From contig CM069441.1 in NCBI GenBank assembly GCA_035610835.1, positions 106,141,606 through 106,205,605 on the forward strand: a stretch of DNA of 64,000 nucleotides. Reading direction: 5' to 3'. The position numbers were made by a program, and so were the translations under genes. Positions 35,380 to 47,530 of this stretch are shown here, one piece after another; position 1 is the first letter of the stretch; each line of letters begins with the position of its first letter. The notes beneath the pieces were generated by a model that did not search any database, had not been told where the DNA came from, and saw only the letters and a program-made list of their open reading frames with translations. Origin of the DNA: Ophiura sarsii. Its lineage: Eukaryota; Echinodermata; Ophiuroidea; Amphilepidida; Ophiuridae.

Positions 35380-35937
35380 CAGGCTTCTCGTTAGGTACAA
35401 ATATAATGGGGTCCACTGGACCCCATAATCTACCAATTCTCAAATCATTGGGTCCGAGAAGAAATTATGGGGTCCAAGTCAAAAATGTAATTTGCGAATT
35501 GTGACTTCGGAATCGGATACGGAAAATAGCGAGAAGAATAAGAAATAACGCAATACGCACGTGTTAGTCTCTCTTGAAAATTGGCCGTACACATACTGTA
35601 TAGACGATGTATGCATTCAACGACGTACTACGGAGTACGGACACGACGAAAACATTTGGAGATGAGGTGAAAACATCATCCATGCATAGATGATGGTCGA
35701 GAGTTTTGTACAAGGAAGACCGAGAATATTTAGTATTTCATTACCAAGTATACTTTGATTCGGATCGTCACGAAAACTGATATTTGTAAGCTTACACATA
35801 CAAAATTATCTTGACAAACGATTAAAAATTATTGCGTCCAGATGGACGCAATAAAGAGTCCAGTTTAAAATGTACTGCGTTTTTCAGCAAAAATATTGCG
35901 CCCCCAGATGCGAAAACGCAATGTAACGAGAACCCTG
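35380..35937. mobile_element. hAT-like MITE inserted in a C run
   Basis: Ends CAGGCTTCTCGTTA and TAACGAGAACCCTG. Both flanks are runs of C, consistent with an all-C target duplication. Contains paired ATTGCGTCC and GGACGCAAT near 35830-35850. Confidence 0.65.
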
Positions 35938-36957
35938 CCCCCCCCCCACAGGTTTTTCAAAGGGAATCATGGAATTAAGATGTTCAAATAAGTACGAAGA
36001 TGGTAGTTGTTTGCGCACTGTACGTAGCACACATGTGGCCAAAACATTAAATTTAGTGGTTTTTTTTAGAAGCTTGTTGAATTAAAGCCAAAATATACTC
36101 TACAATTGCGCGCATTTCTTTAGAGTATCAGTTAAAGTTTATCTTGCCTTCTCCCTATAGATATGAAAAACCTAGTTAGCCACCGAGAAGCTGGTTCACC
36201 ATTGTCTGATCTCTGATAGTTTTTCTCTGATGATTTCCGATACCTAGTGCAACTTTTCTGTTGCATGCGCAGTCATTGAAATCGACATCACTTTAAAAGT
36301 ATCCATTCGATTTTTTTTTGAATGAGGTATCAAACTGCGGAGAAGAAATTTGTTCATTTAATGTATATCTCAGATTTTTGGTACCGATCATATATTTTGA
36401 ATTAGCCAACCTCAAAGCGCCTGGTCAGGGACTTTATGTGCTAGGTGTAGTATGTGTAGTATGGAAGCATGTGCTGAAATTCATCAAATTTTTTAGGTGC
36501 AAAATTGCACCTTACTTTTGAGGTCAAGGTGCAATTTCCTAAGTCAAGATGCAATTTTAGGTGAATAGTGATAGCAAATTGATTTAGGGCTACCAAAACT
36601 TGTATCACAATTTTGCACTAGACTTTGAAAGTTTGGTGACTTTGAAAGTTGTATCACTGTTGTAGGTAAGTTGAAGGTGTAAATTGCGATGCGATACAGG
36701 AAATGGGCAGGTCTGTATGGAAGCCATTGAAATACCAATTAACTACCCCTGTAAAGGCCGCCTTAATGGACATGCACGAGTGAGAAAAGTTAAAACAAAT
36801 AATGGCTGAAATAATTAAGAAAAGAGCATCGTTAGGGAAATTGAAAGGCGTAAAAACAAATGGCGTTGGACCGGTGGTCTTGGTTGGAGTCAAAGGACGA
36901 CCATGGCGATTTTCTCTCAGTATATCGCAAAGTCAAGCTACCAGACAAGGCCGTGTG

Positions 36958-37113
36958 CAGGCCTCAAAATAAGAAATGAAAAGGACACCAACTTTATCCA
37001 AGGCCATTATGTACTTTTGAATGAAGTGAAAACAGCCAGAAATTGAGGGCATCAAGGCTACTAGTACTAGGTGGGGCATCAAAGACAATTGCCTTCGATT
37101 AATTTGAGCCCTG
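36958..37113. mobile_element. hAT MITE, family E copy 1
   Basis: CAGGCCTCAAAATAAG to TTAATTTGAGCCCTG, flanked by a perfect 8-bp duplication GCCGTGTG. Confidence 0.9.
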
Positions 37114-37154
37114 GCCGTGTGCACTTGGTGCAAAAAAAGTAAATTTTCCAACAG

Positions 37155-37340
37155 GTGGCATCTTAGGGACAGTGACTAGGGAGTGTTCCCACTATGCCTG
37201 TTTAGTACAGGATGTGGACACGAAATAAGGGGTCTTGAAGCTACATCCAGAACACCTGCAATGAGGTAGTCACGATGCTACGACATGGTACCAAATCATG
37301 CCTAGTGACAATATGATTTGTATGTTGACTCGGGCCTACA
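37155..37340. mobile_element. Harbinger-like family F fragment
   Basis: GTGTTCCCACTATGCCTGTT, GACACGAAATAAGGGG, ACATCCAG, AATGAGGTAGTC match the element at 42102-42635 in order; the ends are incomplete. Confidence 0.6.
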
Positions 37341-37352
37341 ATTACATGTATA

Positions 37353-37929
37353 CAGTCCTCAAAATAAGTAACTGACCAGGTAATTAATATGCTCTCAACT
37401 CCTAATCTATAGCTCTTATGTAAAATATTAAATTATAGAGTTGTAAGGAAATTTCTTTTCTTCAATTTCAGATGATATTACACGTGAAGATTGAATGAAT
37501 ACTAATTCGGTTAAGTGCCCAAAACCATAACGAAGTCACTTTTTCATTTTAACATTTTGTTCGTCGACACGCAGCCTCGAACTAGCAGCAGGCAGATTAT
37601 TGATTAACTGGTAGCGATAACTCACGGGTTGATAGTAAGATAAGGATTGGGGATGCTTCAATTGATCAATGCAGACCATACACATACCTGCCACACGGTC
37701 CTGCGTGTCCAAAACCAAAGTGTGAAAATGTAAACTGCACTTTGTTCTATCTATCCTTATCAATGTAGTGTTCTCAATTATTAACCGATCTTCATGAACA
37801 ATGTCTCAAATTGAAGAGAAGAGATTTCCTTACAACTTTGTAATTTAATATTTTACATACATGTAGGAGCTATAGTTTAGGAGTTAAGATTATATTTATT
37901 ACCTGGTCAGTTACTTGTCTTGAGGACTG
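37353..37929. mobile_element. TA-flanked element with about 115-bp inverted ends
   Basis: CAGTCCTCAAAATAAGTAAC on the left and GTTACTTGTCTTGAGGACTG on the right between TA sites. The inverted similarity continues through TAAAATATTAAATTA. Probably Tc1/mariner-like; no transposase. Confidence 0.85.
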
Positions 37930-37946
37930 TATAACAAAATGTGTTC

Positions 37947-37980
37947 AACCATAGATCCTTGAGAAGAAGGATCTATGGTT
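37947..37980. repeat. Perfect short hairpin
   Basis: 14-bp arms AACCATAGATCCTT and complement around GAGAAG. Possibly the remains of a small insertion. Confidence 0.7.
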
Positions 37981-38406
37981 CAACACTGACCATTATTGCC
38001 ATGCTGTTTGTACCATAACACGCACACTATTTGAGTCACATGAAAATCGAAACATGTATGGTAGCCTGAAGTATCCTCTTCCTCAAACCCCTCCCCCTTA
38101 CCCTGTGCTGATGATGGACACATTGTGGGATTCAACATTGATCAGGGGGAGAACACTTAACATTACACCTACAAAGTGTTCGAACAATATTGTCTAACAT
38201 TGTAAGTCCACATAGCTATCATTTTCTATTGGAACACAGCCTTAACAGTTTATTTTTCAGATATTATAGTGATCCAAAAAGTTTAAAAACACCGAAACCC
38301 TAGAGCTCCACTTTCATTGGACACTAACCAAAAGTTAAGGATCTTTTTCAGCACCCTGTTTGATCTCTGCGCTCCGCCCGGATTGGTCACTACATTACTA
38401 TGAATA

Positions 38407-38620
38407 CAGTGGAACCTCGTTAACACAAAGTTGCCCAGGCCTTGCATTTTAGTTTGTGTTAACAGGAATTTGTGTTATCCAGTGGTATTATAATGGTTAA
38501 ATTTAATCTTGGGACTTGAATAACACTTTGTGTTAACAGGAATTTTGTGTTAACAGGAATTTTGTGTTAACAGGAATTTTGTGTTAACAGAGTTTGTTTT
38601 GTGTTAACGAGGTTCCAATG
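38407..38620. mobile_element. TA-flanked MITE, family G copy 1
   Basis: CAGTGGAACCTCGTTAACAC to GTGTTAACGAGGTTCCA, Tigger/pogo-like ends, with internal tandem AATTTTGTGTTAACAGG units. Confidence 0.85.
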
Positions 38621-38624
38621 TAAA

Positions 38625-40806
38625 AGTTATTGAGCGCTCCAAAGGATAAGTGGGGATTATGCGTTCATTCATGCACGCTCAGTAAATTGGTTTAAAAGAA
38701 ACAAAAACTTACTAACTGGATGGGTAAATCAATAACCTCTATTCATCAACTTGCTTAGAATTAGATAGACCATGGATGGCTAGGCCTATAGCTCTGAATC
38801 ATAGCTCTGTCCAAGACAACCCCCCTCAATGGACTTTCATCCGAAATTTGGATTGTCTTCAGGTGAGGGTCTTGGTCCAGTCCTTATCATATGGCTGAAT
38901 GAATGAGTGCAATACTTGTCGTATTTTCAAGGCCAGAATAAAATAAATACTATCATCAGTATCAATAAAATAGTAATCCAAATGAGAAAAATAAAACCAT
39001 AATATTAATTTCCGACAAAGAATATTTAATACAGGGGCAGGTTGCTTCAGCTTCCCTTTCATTATTTTGTTATTATATTCCTATACCCGCATGAGGCCCT
39101 TTACACCATGGTCGATATCGGTTTTAAATTTAACCACTCAATTCTCATTCGTCTTCCGAGATATGCAAATTGTAATATAATTTTAGGCCCGGAAATACGA
39201 TGCATTATGATTATCTAGCGTCTCGATATTAAAGGTTACTTCCTCAATGGCTCAGCTGAATTAATGACGCGTGCGTGGGGTCTGCCGTCCGTCTGTGACT
39301 CTATGTAAATCCTAATGGATAAAATGGCGGCTATATTGTGCCCCGCATTCTGCACATCATGCTATCACACTATCTTTCGAAGTGCGGAAAATGAATCACG
39401 AAAATGCAGTCTATGGACCTGACAAGTCCATGTGGTAGATTCATGTTATCGTATACAATTACAATTAATATATCTGCACATATTTAATGTACAATTAAGA
39501 ATCTGCAGATCAAGCAGACACTCACGAATTTGTGTGAAGATAATCAAAGTTCAATACTGCTCGACTCAATCCTTGGTAAACCATCTTCCCGCCTTTTATT
39601 ACGCCGCAGACAATCGATCAAATCTCCGACGAACGTCTTGAAAACTGCAACATACGGCCGAGTTTTGCTATTGACAGTTACTCTAGTGGTGACACGTTAA
39701 AATACTGCAGGGATAATATTATGACAATGCAAATAAAACACCCCTTCTGTGTACACAAATTGATATTTTCATAATGCTCTGCAGAAGAACAGGAACACAC
39801 TCGTTTTACACTCCACAAAAAACGAAGCCTCACGTCTGTCTGGCGTACATGTGTTTTATAAAGACCTCTTCACTTTTCGCGTCTTATATTCGTACCCATC
39901 CACCGATGCAAAATAACTCTCAAAATAATGATAAAATAATAAATTGGAAATAGTAAGTAAACATGCAAACTAACGCTATTTCGTTTGTATGAAAAATCTG
40001 ATACTTTGTCCCGTGAGACGTTTGTGGACAAATATTTTAAGCATTTTCTTTGTTTTACCGCCTGAAAAACATAACGCATATTGAAATGCACGGAATTGCA
40101 TGATTGGTTCCCGTGTTTAATTGATTGGGGGTCACGCAAATTTCCCTTACATTGACCCGAAAAGTGATATCGTTCCGCGCGAGAAGACGAACAAACAGGA
40201 AGAAGTCGCCCAGGTTGCATAGTTGCTCTAATCATAATTTTACATGTACTGGCTGGGCGTTTTCACCACCATAAAATGCCGTACGTAAGTGCAGTACATT
40301 GTAGCTTTTTCAAATTTTAAAAATGTGTTTGTAAAATCGGTTGGTGTAGACGTTTTTGATGTGTGTCTTGTGTGCACTGCTGTAGAGACTCCTGTTGAGA
40401 CTATACCATACGCAGACCAAGGAGTTATGATAACTCCTTGCGCAGACTAGTATTACATTTTAATACAATCCGGTATCGGTAGGGGATCAAAATCATTCTT
40501 GCATTGCATTGCAATACTGGCCAATTAGTATACACGATACAGCTTATACTTTACGTAGGCTACTACATGTACTATTTGTATTTACATTTTCTTCATGCAT
40601 CACAGTGTCACTGTGTCATATATAAACCATGGAAGAAAATATACACCAGGCTGGTGGTGTACACGCCCGTGTGTATTATTAGGATTACATGTAACGTGAC
40701 GCTATCACGGCTATAGCACTAGCAATTTATAATATTAATTTTATATTACAATGAGTAGCAATACAATGTGTGCCGTGCCATGTAGATTGTGTGCAACGGG
40801 TGCAAT
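38625..40806. other. No gene assigned; CpG-richer patches
   Basis: At 39240-39420 and 40130-40290 the sequence is less AT-rich, with ATGGCGGC and CGCGCGAGAAG. ATGCCGTAC|GTAAGT at 40276-40290 could be a first exon with donor, but no partner in frame was found. The rest is non-coding AT-rich DNA. Confidence 0.3.
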
Positions 40807-40981
40807 CAGGCCTCAAATTAAGAAATGAAAAGAAATGAAAAGGGCAAGCAATTTAAGGCAATTAGAAAGGGGCACCAAGGCAATGTACTTTTGAATGGAG
40901 TGAAAATAGCCAGAAATAGAGGGCATCTAGGCAACTAGGTGGGGCATCGAAGGCAATTGCCTTCGATTAATTTGAGGCCTG
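40807..40981. mobile_element. hAT MITE, family E copy 2
   Basis: CAGGCCTCAAATTAAG to TTAATTTGAGGCCTG; flanks GGTGCAAT and GATGCAAT agree at 7 of 8 bases. Confidence 0.88.
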
Positions 40982-41129
40982 GATGCAATTACCACTATCA
41001 CTACAGGCGCGTCGTGATGCCATTACCGTCAGTTTGGCCAAAGGATGTGTTCCAAATCTTGAACGGACCCATAAATATTTCTCAAGTGGAAAGATGCAGA
41101 AAACTAAGTTAAGCTGAATGGTAAATTAA

Positions 41130-41524
41130 AGGGACACTAAGAGATGTGTTGGAGGCTGCGCCCTCAATTATGATAAAAACTGGGATTTAATAGTATATTT
41201 TTATAATTGTATACATACAAACTTACACAAGGATTAAGAAAAATCAGCCCTCTTTGTACAAGAAAACGTCGATTCAAAAGTGCTCGTACAGCCGCGACGA
41301 GCATTTTACGTCCGACAGTATCCCCTTGCAGTACGCGTGATACATAACGGGAACCATATTTGCATAGAGGGCGCTTTTCAATAAATAGCGATGATATTGT
41401 TTTAATCAAGTTTTGCTGTGTTTTTGTAAGTAAAAACAACAATAATGGCAATTTTTAATGTTCATCTTGAATTCTGAAGTAAATTTTTGAACATTTAAAA
41501 TTTTCAACACCACTTAATGTCCCT
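41130..41524. mobile_element. TTAA-flanked MITE, family A copy 2
   Basis: AGGGACACTAAGAGATGTG to CACTTAATGTCCCT between perfect TTAA sites. It is longer than copy 1 through an internal segment with CCGCGACGAGC. Confidence 0.9.
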
Positions 41525-41604
41525 TTAATATATCTGGCGCATGAAGTTGGGCTTTAATTTGGGTCGATTCATTTAAAACACATTTTTATTTTATTTCATT
41601 GCAG

Positions 41605-41732
41605 AATCCAGATTGCATCCGGTTGGAAAAGAAGTTGAGAGTGTCACTGTCAATGATGTAACCAAGAAAAATAATGAGAGAACCAAAGACTTTACAGATG
41701 GAGCAGACACTACTGAAGCTCTCATATTATGA
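41605..41732 (+). CDS. Unassigned terminal exon candidate (phase 1 start)
   Basis: Preceded by a strong acceptor TTTATTTCATTGCAG. After two split-codon bases the frame reads SRLHPVGKEVESVTVNDVTK and ends TDGADTTEALIL before TGA at 41730-41732. AATAAA at 41780-41785 could be its polyadenylation signal. Hydrophilic, like a cytoplasmic tail. I do not recognise the family and found no upstream exon. The exon at 50019 starts in the same phase with a loosely similar order of residues. Confidence 0.45.
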
Positions 41733-41838
41733 AGTGTCTGGACAACAATTATTATCGGGCAATTAAAGGCCTGGCTTGCAATAAAACACCAATTCAAATA
41801 CCTGCATTTCACTGTCAAATCACCCAATACATCAGGAC

Positions 41839-41894
41839 CAGGGGCGGACTGGGACCTGAAAGCGGCCCTTTTTGACCATATCAGCGTAGCGGGG

Positions 41895-41938
<44 letters not shown>

Positions 41939-41989
41939 GGAAAACTTTGTGAGTAACCGGCCCATGTGGCGGTGGCCAGTCCGCCCCTG
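41839..41989. mobile_element. hAT MITE with perfect 8-bp target duplication
   Basis: CAGGGGCGGACTGG to CCAGTCCGCCCCTG, flanked by ATCAGGAC on both sides. The interior has an uninterrupted run of about 40 G at 41896-41935, an unreliable length in any assembly. Confidence 0.96.
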
Positions 41990-42032
41990 ATCAGGACCAT
42001 TAGATTATGAATTCTCCTTGATGCCAATTTAA

Positions 42033-43103
42033 AGGAATATTATGTGATCTTTTTCAAACTTTTACATTATTTGTTTCTGTTATATATTTAAATTTGACTA
42101 AGGGCGCATTCCCACTGTGGCTGTTTGATACCAGGACGTGGACTCGATACTACATCGAACCTACTTCCAAGCCTAGTGGGAACGCGCAATAAGGGGGTTC
42201 GACCCTACATCAACGATGTAGGGTTGCCTACATCAACGATGTAGGGTTGAAACCTACTCGAAGAGGTAGTCTCGCACCTAGGACGTGGTATCAAAATCGC
42301 TAGTGAGAACACGTTTTACTTATCGTATGTGGACTCGTACCACTTGTTCCACAATAACAAGTGTGTTGCGCTGCGTCAGACTGCGCCGCCGTCCGCCGCG
42401 CGCTTCAAAATGCAATTTCACGCTGCCAAATGTAATGCACGCGTGGTATTTACGCAGTAAGTACGCACGGCGCACTCACTTAAACTTGTAAACAAGTAAC
42501 ATCCGGGTAAGTGGACTCGATACCACATCGGTATTTTGATGTATTTTAATCGCACAATGAGAATGCAACATCACTGTTATGCATGTAGACTCGCACCTAG
42601 GTATGAGTCCACATTCGCACAGTGAGAACACGCCCTAACAGTAACAGGAAAGACATTCCTGGACTCATAAATTGAACTTGACTGTATTTTCCGTAGAAAA
42701 ATCTCATAACTTTACTAAATTAGATTTAAAAACACGATGGAAATCGGCTTCCAATCATTTATGGCATTTTCAACAGATTTTTCAGATTTTCATCATTATA
42801 AAAAGCATTCTGTAATATTGTGTACAGTTGCGATCATGGATAGCGGCGTTTACAGTGTCAAACCATGGAATTCTATTTATCCAAAAACACTCTGAAAAGA
42901 ACCTGTCAGAGTTAACCCAACAGTTTATTTTAACCCATTCAAACCATGACTTTGAAGTAATCAGGATTTTTTAGGAAGCATATTGCTCTGTAACTTACAA
43001 GATATTTTAGTTTCATGGTTATGTAATTTGACCATAAGAAAATGCATTTGGGGGAAAATCGCAGATAGAGGGCGTCCCATCGTAAAGATCACATAATATG
43101 CCT
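42033..43103. mobile_element. TTAA-flanked element, family B long member
   Basis: AGGAATATTATGTGATC to GATCACATAATATGCCT between TTAA sites. The shared family ends enclose a Harbinger-like MITE and further sequence with AGGGCGTCCCATCG near the right end. Confidence 0.88.
42102..42635. mobile_element. PIF/Harbinger-like MITE nested in a TTAA element (family F)
   Basis: GGGCGCATTCCCACTGTG to CACAGTGAGAACACGCCC, flanked by TAA on both sides, the Harbinger TWA target. Contains repeated CTACATCAACGATGTAGGG. Confidence 0.85.
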
Positions 43104-43112
43104 TTAATACTA

Positions 43113-43272
43113 CAGTGGAACCTCGTTAGCACAAAATTCCTATTAATATAAAGTGTTACACAAGTCTGAAGCTTTTATTTTACCATATCATGACTGGATA
43201 ACACAAATTCCTGTTAACACAAACTAAAACCCAGGCCCAGGCAACTTTGTGGTAACAAGGTTCCACTCACTG
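43113..43272. mobile_element. TA-flanked MITE, family G copy 2
   Basis: CAGTGGAACCTCGTTAGCAC to AAGGTTCCACTCACTG between TA sites, 9 bp right of the family B element. Confidence 0.82.
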
Positions 43273-43306
43273 TACTACCCATGTAATAAATAAATTCCTT
43301 AATTAA

Positions 43307-43681
43307 AGGTATATTATGTGATCTTTCCAGGGAACGCCCTCAACATCAAAAAAAAAATAGAAAGCAGATTTTCTTGCAGATTTACATTTCTGATCATAAA
43401 TCATGCATACATTCCAAGTTACAGGGCGATACAATTCTTTATTACTTCAAAATCATGGTTTTAGAGTGAAAATAAACTGTCGGAATCCCGACAGTTTATA
43501 TTTTTCACTCTAAATTCACTCTAAAACCATCATGATTTTGAGGTAATTAGGAATCGTATCGCTCTGTAACTTGGAATGTATGTATGATTTATGATCGGAA
43601 ATGTAATCTGCAAGAAAATCTACTTTCTAAAAAAAATAATGAATAGAGGGCGCTCTCTGGAAAAGATCACATAATATGCCT
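43307..43681. mobile_element. TTAA-type MITE, family B short member
   Basis: AGGTATATTATGTGATC to GATCACATAATATGCCT; TTAA is kept on the left and lost on the right. Nearly identical to 11150-11483, plus an extra hairpin AAACTGTCGG/CCGACAGTTT at the centre. Confidence 0.9.
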
Positions 43682-44453
43682 TGCTATCAAAATTATGTCA
43701 AAATCTTGGCTAGCATATTACGTCAAATTGAAATTGATCAACATTGTGGGGAAATATTTTTCATATAATTTTAAATACACCGCTTCGCTTGGCTATGCAA
43801 CGGTTGAAAACAGAACCATGTTACTTTTTTGAAAGTGGGTATGGAATGGATGGATACAATATGTGAATCTAGGGTGCAGGAACAAATCACATGATCAAAT
43901 AAAAATATATAATAATTATGTATTTTTAATATAATTTTTAATACATGCACATAAATAGGCTTTTTAGCCTTTCTGAATGTTTTGTTGTTGTTTATTTTGA
44001 AGTCATAGACGTTGCTGCTGCATCCTTTGTGTGTCAAACTATTTTGTCTATGCACAGGTTGTTGGGGGTCATCTAATGTTAGGAAAGTTTAAAAATAGCC
44101 AGCAAATATCGATATTTTTTTATACAAGTTGAATTGAACTTGTCATAATGCAAATGGAACCTTTAAATGTAACGAGGTCAACGGTCATCTTGGCAAATAA
44201 ATAACTGTGATGTTTACTTTACTGATCTGACAATGACAGATTACCTATTATTAGGGAAATTACTGCATAAATTGCACTTTCATGGATTGCGGTCGCGTAA
44301 CTAGAGGGGCCATACCCCCCCTCCTCCATTTGATATCTGTCAGTTGTCAGTTGAGAATGAGCCGTTGGATAACTTCAAATGGTTGTGGCGATTTTGTTAC
44401 ATACTTATGTTCCAAAAATATACTGTGGCAAATTTTAGGCGAGGACACGTCTC

Positions 44454-44728
44454 CAGTGGCGTACCCAGGGGGGTCCAGGGCCCCCCTTAAATAACACCGT
44501 CGGTAGATTTGCGATTTTGACCATGCAATTTTTTTTTTGCCAGTTATGTTGACAACGCCCCCCCCCCCCCCCCCCCACTTATCAAGATTTCAGCTGCTCA
44601 CGGGGAAAAAAATTGTGCATGTTATACAAAAAAAAATTGGGAGTCTGTAAAAAAAATTGTCGGTACATCATGCATCTCGGGGTGGGGGGGGGGGGGGCCC
44701 CAGTTTCCAAAAGCTGGGTACGCCACTG
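44454..44728. mobile_element. hAT MITE with perfect 8-bp target duplication
   Basis: CAGTGGCGTACCCAG to CTGGGTACGCCACTG, flanked by CACGTCTC on both sides. A truncated inverted copy lies at 61872-61980. Confidence 0.96.
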
Positions 44729-44942
44729 CACGTCTCTGGTGGATTGTATCTCATCATGAAGACTAGGACTACATTGTAGTATGCCTGCAAAATTACTGAC
44801 AATTAAAAAGCTGCCAATTAGTAGTGACATGGACCCAACAAACGCCCTAGTGATTTTGGGGATTAAAATTAAGAGAATTTATTGACCAGAAACCGACCAA
44901 ATGATATGGCCCTTGGGAGGAGATTTGGCTATCTGCTGTCAC

Positions 44943-45195
44943 TTTGGGCATGTTTCCACTGTGCCCGTTTGATACTGGGACATGGACTCGATGTAGCATC
45001 AATAAGTGGACTCGACCATACATCCAGGATGTAGCATCGAATCGAGACCCACAATGAGGTAGTCTCGCACCTAGTAGCAAATCAGCTAATGAGAACGCGT
45101 TTACATTATCGATGTGGGACTCGTACCACATTATTGTAACTTTTGTTCCACAATAACAAGCATATTGCGCTGCGTCAGACTGCGCCGCCGTCAGT
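44943..45195. mobile_element. Harbinger-like family F fragment, right end lost
   Basis: ATGTTTCCACTGTGCCCGTT and TTCCACAATAACAAGC, TTGCGCTGCGTCAGACTGCG match 42102-42420 in order; it then breaks into a G run. Confidence 0.8.
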
Positions 45196-45209
45196 CACAC
45201 GCTTTACGC

Positions 45210-45236
<27 letters not shown>

Positions 45237-45242
<6 letters not shown>

Positions 45243-45590
45243 CGTAGCTCAGGGGGGGGGGGGGCGAAAAAACCAATTTGGGCCCCCGCCCCCCCACCCC
45301 CTAAAAAAAAATAAAGTGGGTGAGAAAAAAAGGAAATAGGAAAAATTTGAGAAAAAAGATCGAGGTGATTAGCCAAAAAGAAGGAAAAATTGTACATGTA
45401 GTACATTTATTGTGCGATTTTTTTTTTGGGACTGCGCGAAAATTTTTGACCTCAACCCCCCCCCCCCCCCCCCCCACCACTTACGTGAAATTCACGAGGT
45501 AAGTGACTAGAATTTTTTTGGGGGCAACCTTTTACGAAAATTTTAGAAATCTTGCCCCCCCCCCCCCCCCTGAAAAAAATGAAGCTTCCG
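45237..45590. mobile_element. hAT-like fragment related to 13659-14243
   Basis: Starts CAGTGGCGTAGCTCAGG. The right part shares ACTTACGTGAAATTCACGAG and CCTTTTACGAAAA with the complete element. Long G and C runs obscure the ends. Confidence 0.6.
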
Positions 45591-45659
45591 ATCAGCAATT
45601 TGAGTTTCACCCCCTGGCTGCACATTCACCATTTCAACAATAATAATACAGTACAGGTA

Positions 45660-45720
45660 CAGGGGCGGATCCAGGATTTCTGGAAAGAGAGGGCGCCAAA
45701 GCGGGGGGGGGGGGGGGGGG
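45660..45720. mobile_element. hAT-like left-end fragment
   Basis: CAGGGGCGGATCCAGGATTT, then AGAGGGCGCC and a G run; no right end found. Confidence 0.6.
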
Positions 45721-45879
45721 TCAATTTTCTTTTCTCTTTTACACGGTTTTAACGTTTTCGCCCTATCAAAAAAATAGGGACAGCGGTCCCAAGTAGGTCG
45801 TCCGTTTATATGGGTAGTTTGGTTGCAATTGTACTTCATCTGTTTAAATGTAATCAATTTTACATATGCAGCCAATTTT

Positions 45880-46262
45880 ACATCTTGACCTCAGATGACC
45901 TTTGACCTTGGTATGTGACCTTTGACCTCATTAACATATGAAGGTTTCCATATTGCATCTATGACCCAAGTTTGGTTGCAATTGGTCATTGTATGGAAAA
46001 GAAATGGACAAGACAAAAAGTGTATACTAAATTTTACATCTTGACCTCAGATGACCTTTGACCTTGGTATGTGACCTTTGACCTCATTAACAAATGAAGG
46101 TTTCCATGTTGCATCTATGACCGAAGTTTGATTGCAATTGGTCATTGTATGGAAAAGAAATGGACAAAACAAAAAGTGTATACCAAATTGTTGACACACA
46201 CACACCCCGACACAGACTACATACACGAAGGATGCTGCCATAAGGTCTCTTCCTACGGACGA
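45880..46262. repeat. 155-bp tandem duplication
   Basis: CATCTTGACCTCAGATGACC starts at 45882 and 46037 with high identity in the two units. It ends in an AC-rich stretch and GGTCTCTTCCTACGGA. Confidence 0.88.
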
Positions 46263-46335
46263 CCTAAAAATGGGGATGCGGGCGCCCTGTTAAAAGTAAA
46301 GGGGGGTGCAGACGCCCCTGCAGAGTACCACAGTG

Positions 46336-46509
46336 CAAGGGCGCAGATCCCGGGGGGGGGACGGGGGGGGGGGGGGCACTTCCTGACACAATATCAAATG
46401 TCCCCCCCCCCCCCCCCCCACTTTTTGTGGTGATACATCAATCAAGGTTGGCGATCTAGTGAAAAAATGGCAATGTCCCCCCACTTTCAAGATTGGATCT
46501 GCGCCCTTG
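46336..46509. mobile_element. hAT MITE with perfect 8-bp target duplication
   Basis: CAAGGGCGCAGATCC to GGATCTGCGCCCTTG, flanked by CCACAGTG on both sides. Confidence 0.93.
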
Positions 46510-46517
46510 CCACAGTG

Positions 46518-47530
46518 CAGTTCTTCAGATTGCTCTTACTGCCAGCCAATTTTTCCCCCACCCCCAAATTATGATGCTGGTGCCACCACTGAATGACTGC
46601 TTTGCAATTTAAAACGAAAGCATCCACTCCAGGTAGACAGGTGAAATCGTAAGACAGTTTTTATTAAAGATTTATTGTCTGCACACAACTTGGTTTTTTT
46701 TAACATAAAATATACAATACAATCAATGTTATGATAATAATTTTACAAAAGAATTCTATAAGTTGCCCTCAATACCAATTAGGTGACAGAATGATATTTA
46801 AAGTAACCCATATTTAAAGGTCTAAAATATTACATAGCAAAAATATGTTGAATTCTACAAAATCATAATGTTGTAAGGTGAGAGTGCTTCACTGTGAAAA
46901 TAACTGAAATTGTCATTAAATACAAATGATTAATAGTTTCATGAAACATTAACTTTTTAAATGTGCACAATAAACAAAATAGAAAGGACCATTGCCAGTG
47001 CCCCAAAGTGTACGCTGTATAGTGTCCAAAACAAACAAACATTTACTTAAAAAGTGATGCCACACTCGCCATTGATCCGGAGAGGTAGGGAATCTTGAGT
47101 GTGTACAAAAAGTCCCCCAATTTTATGATGTGCTCCCTCAATCTCAAGATGTGCCCCCAACCCCCTCATTGAATCTAGACACCCATAGACCATAATAACT
47201 ACAAAACTATACGTGAACAAATCCCGAGAATTCTTTTGAGTGATACGGTAATACATTGGATTCTTTCCAGACATTTTGCAAATCTCATTCTACCAGAGCA
47301 GGGTAGTCCTTCGGCTCGGGCCTGTCGGTTCTCGTGTGGGGGCGCTCTATAGCTCACTGGGCGAGGGGACTTCTAGACGGACTAGAGCAGGGGGGAGGGG
47401 GGGGGTATGCTAGATTCAAAGACATTCCAAAATCAACAACAAATTGGTAACTTGGTAATTAAGCACTGGCTATATCAATTATTATACAACAAGGTAATAT
47501 CAAGAGAAAAATAATGTAACATTTACGGTT
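46518..47530. other. No gene seen
   Basis: AT-rich DNA with T runs. A GC-richer patch at 47290-47400 has no open frame of note. Confidence 0.4.

Noticed and set aside
35216..35504. Two overlapping plus ORFs with Pro/Gly runs
   Set aside because: They lie in a G/C-run MITE insertion site.
37947..37980. microRNA precursor or terminator
   Set aside because: The 14-bp stem with 6-base loop is far too short for a miRNA hairpin, and bacterial-style terminators do not apply here.
39870..40235. 121-codon minus-strand ORF
   Set aside because: Starts in ordinary sequence, has no splice sites in frame, unusual composition and no recognisable motif.
45191..46490. Gly/Pro-run ORFs
   Set aside because: Products of poly-G/poly-C tracts in transposon ends.
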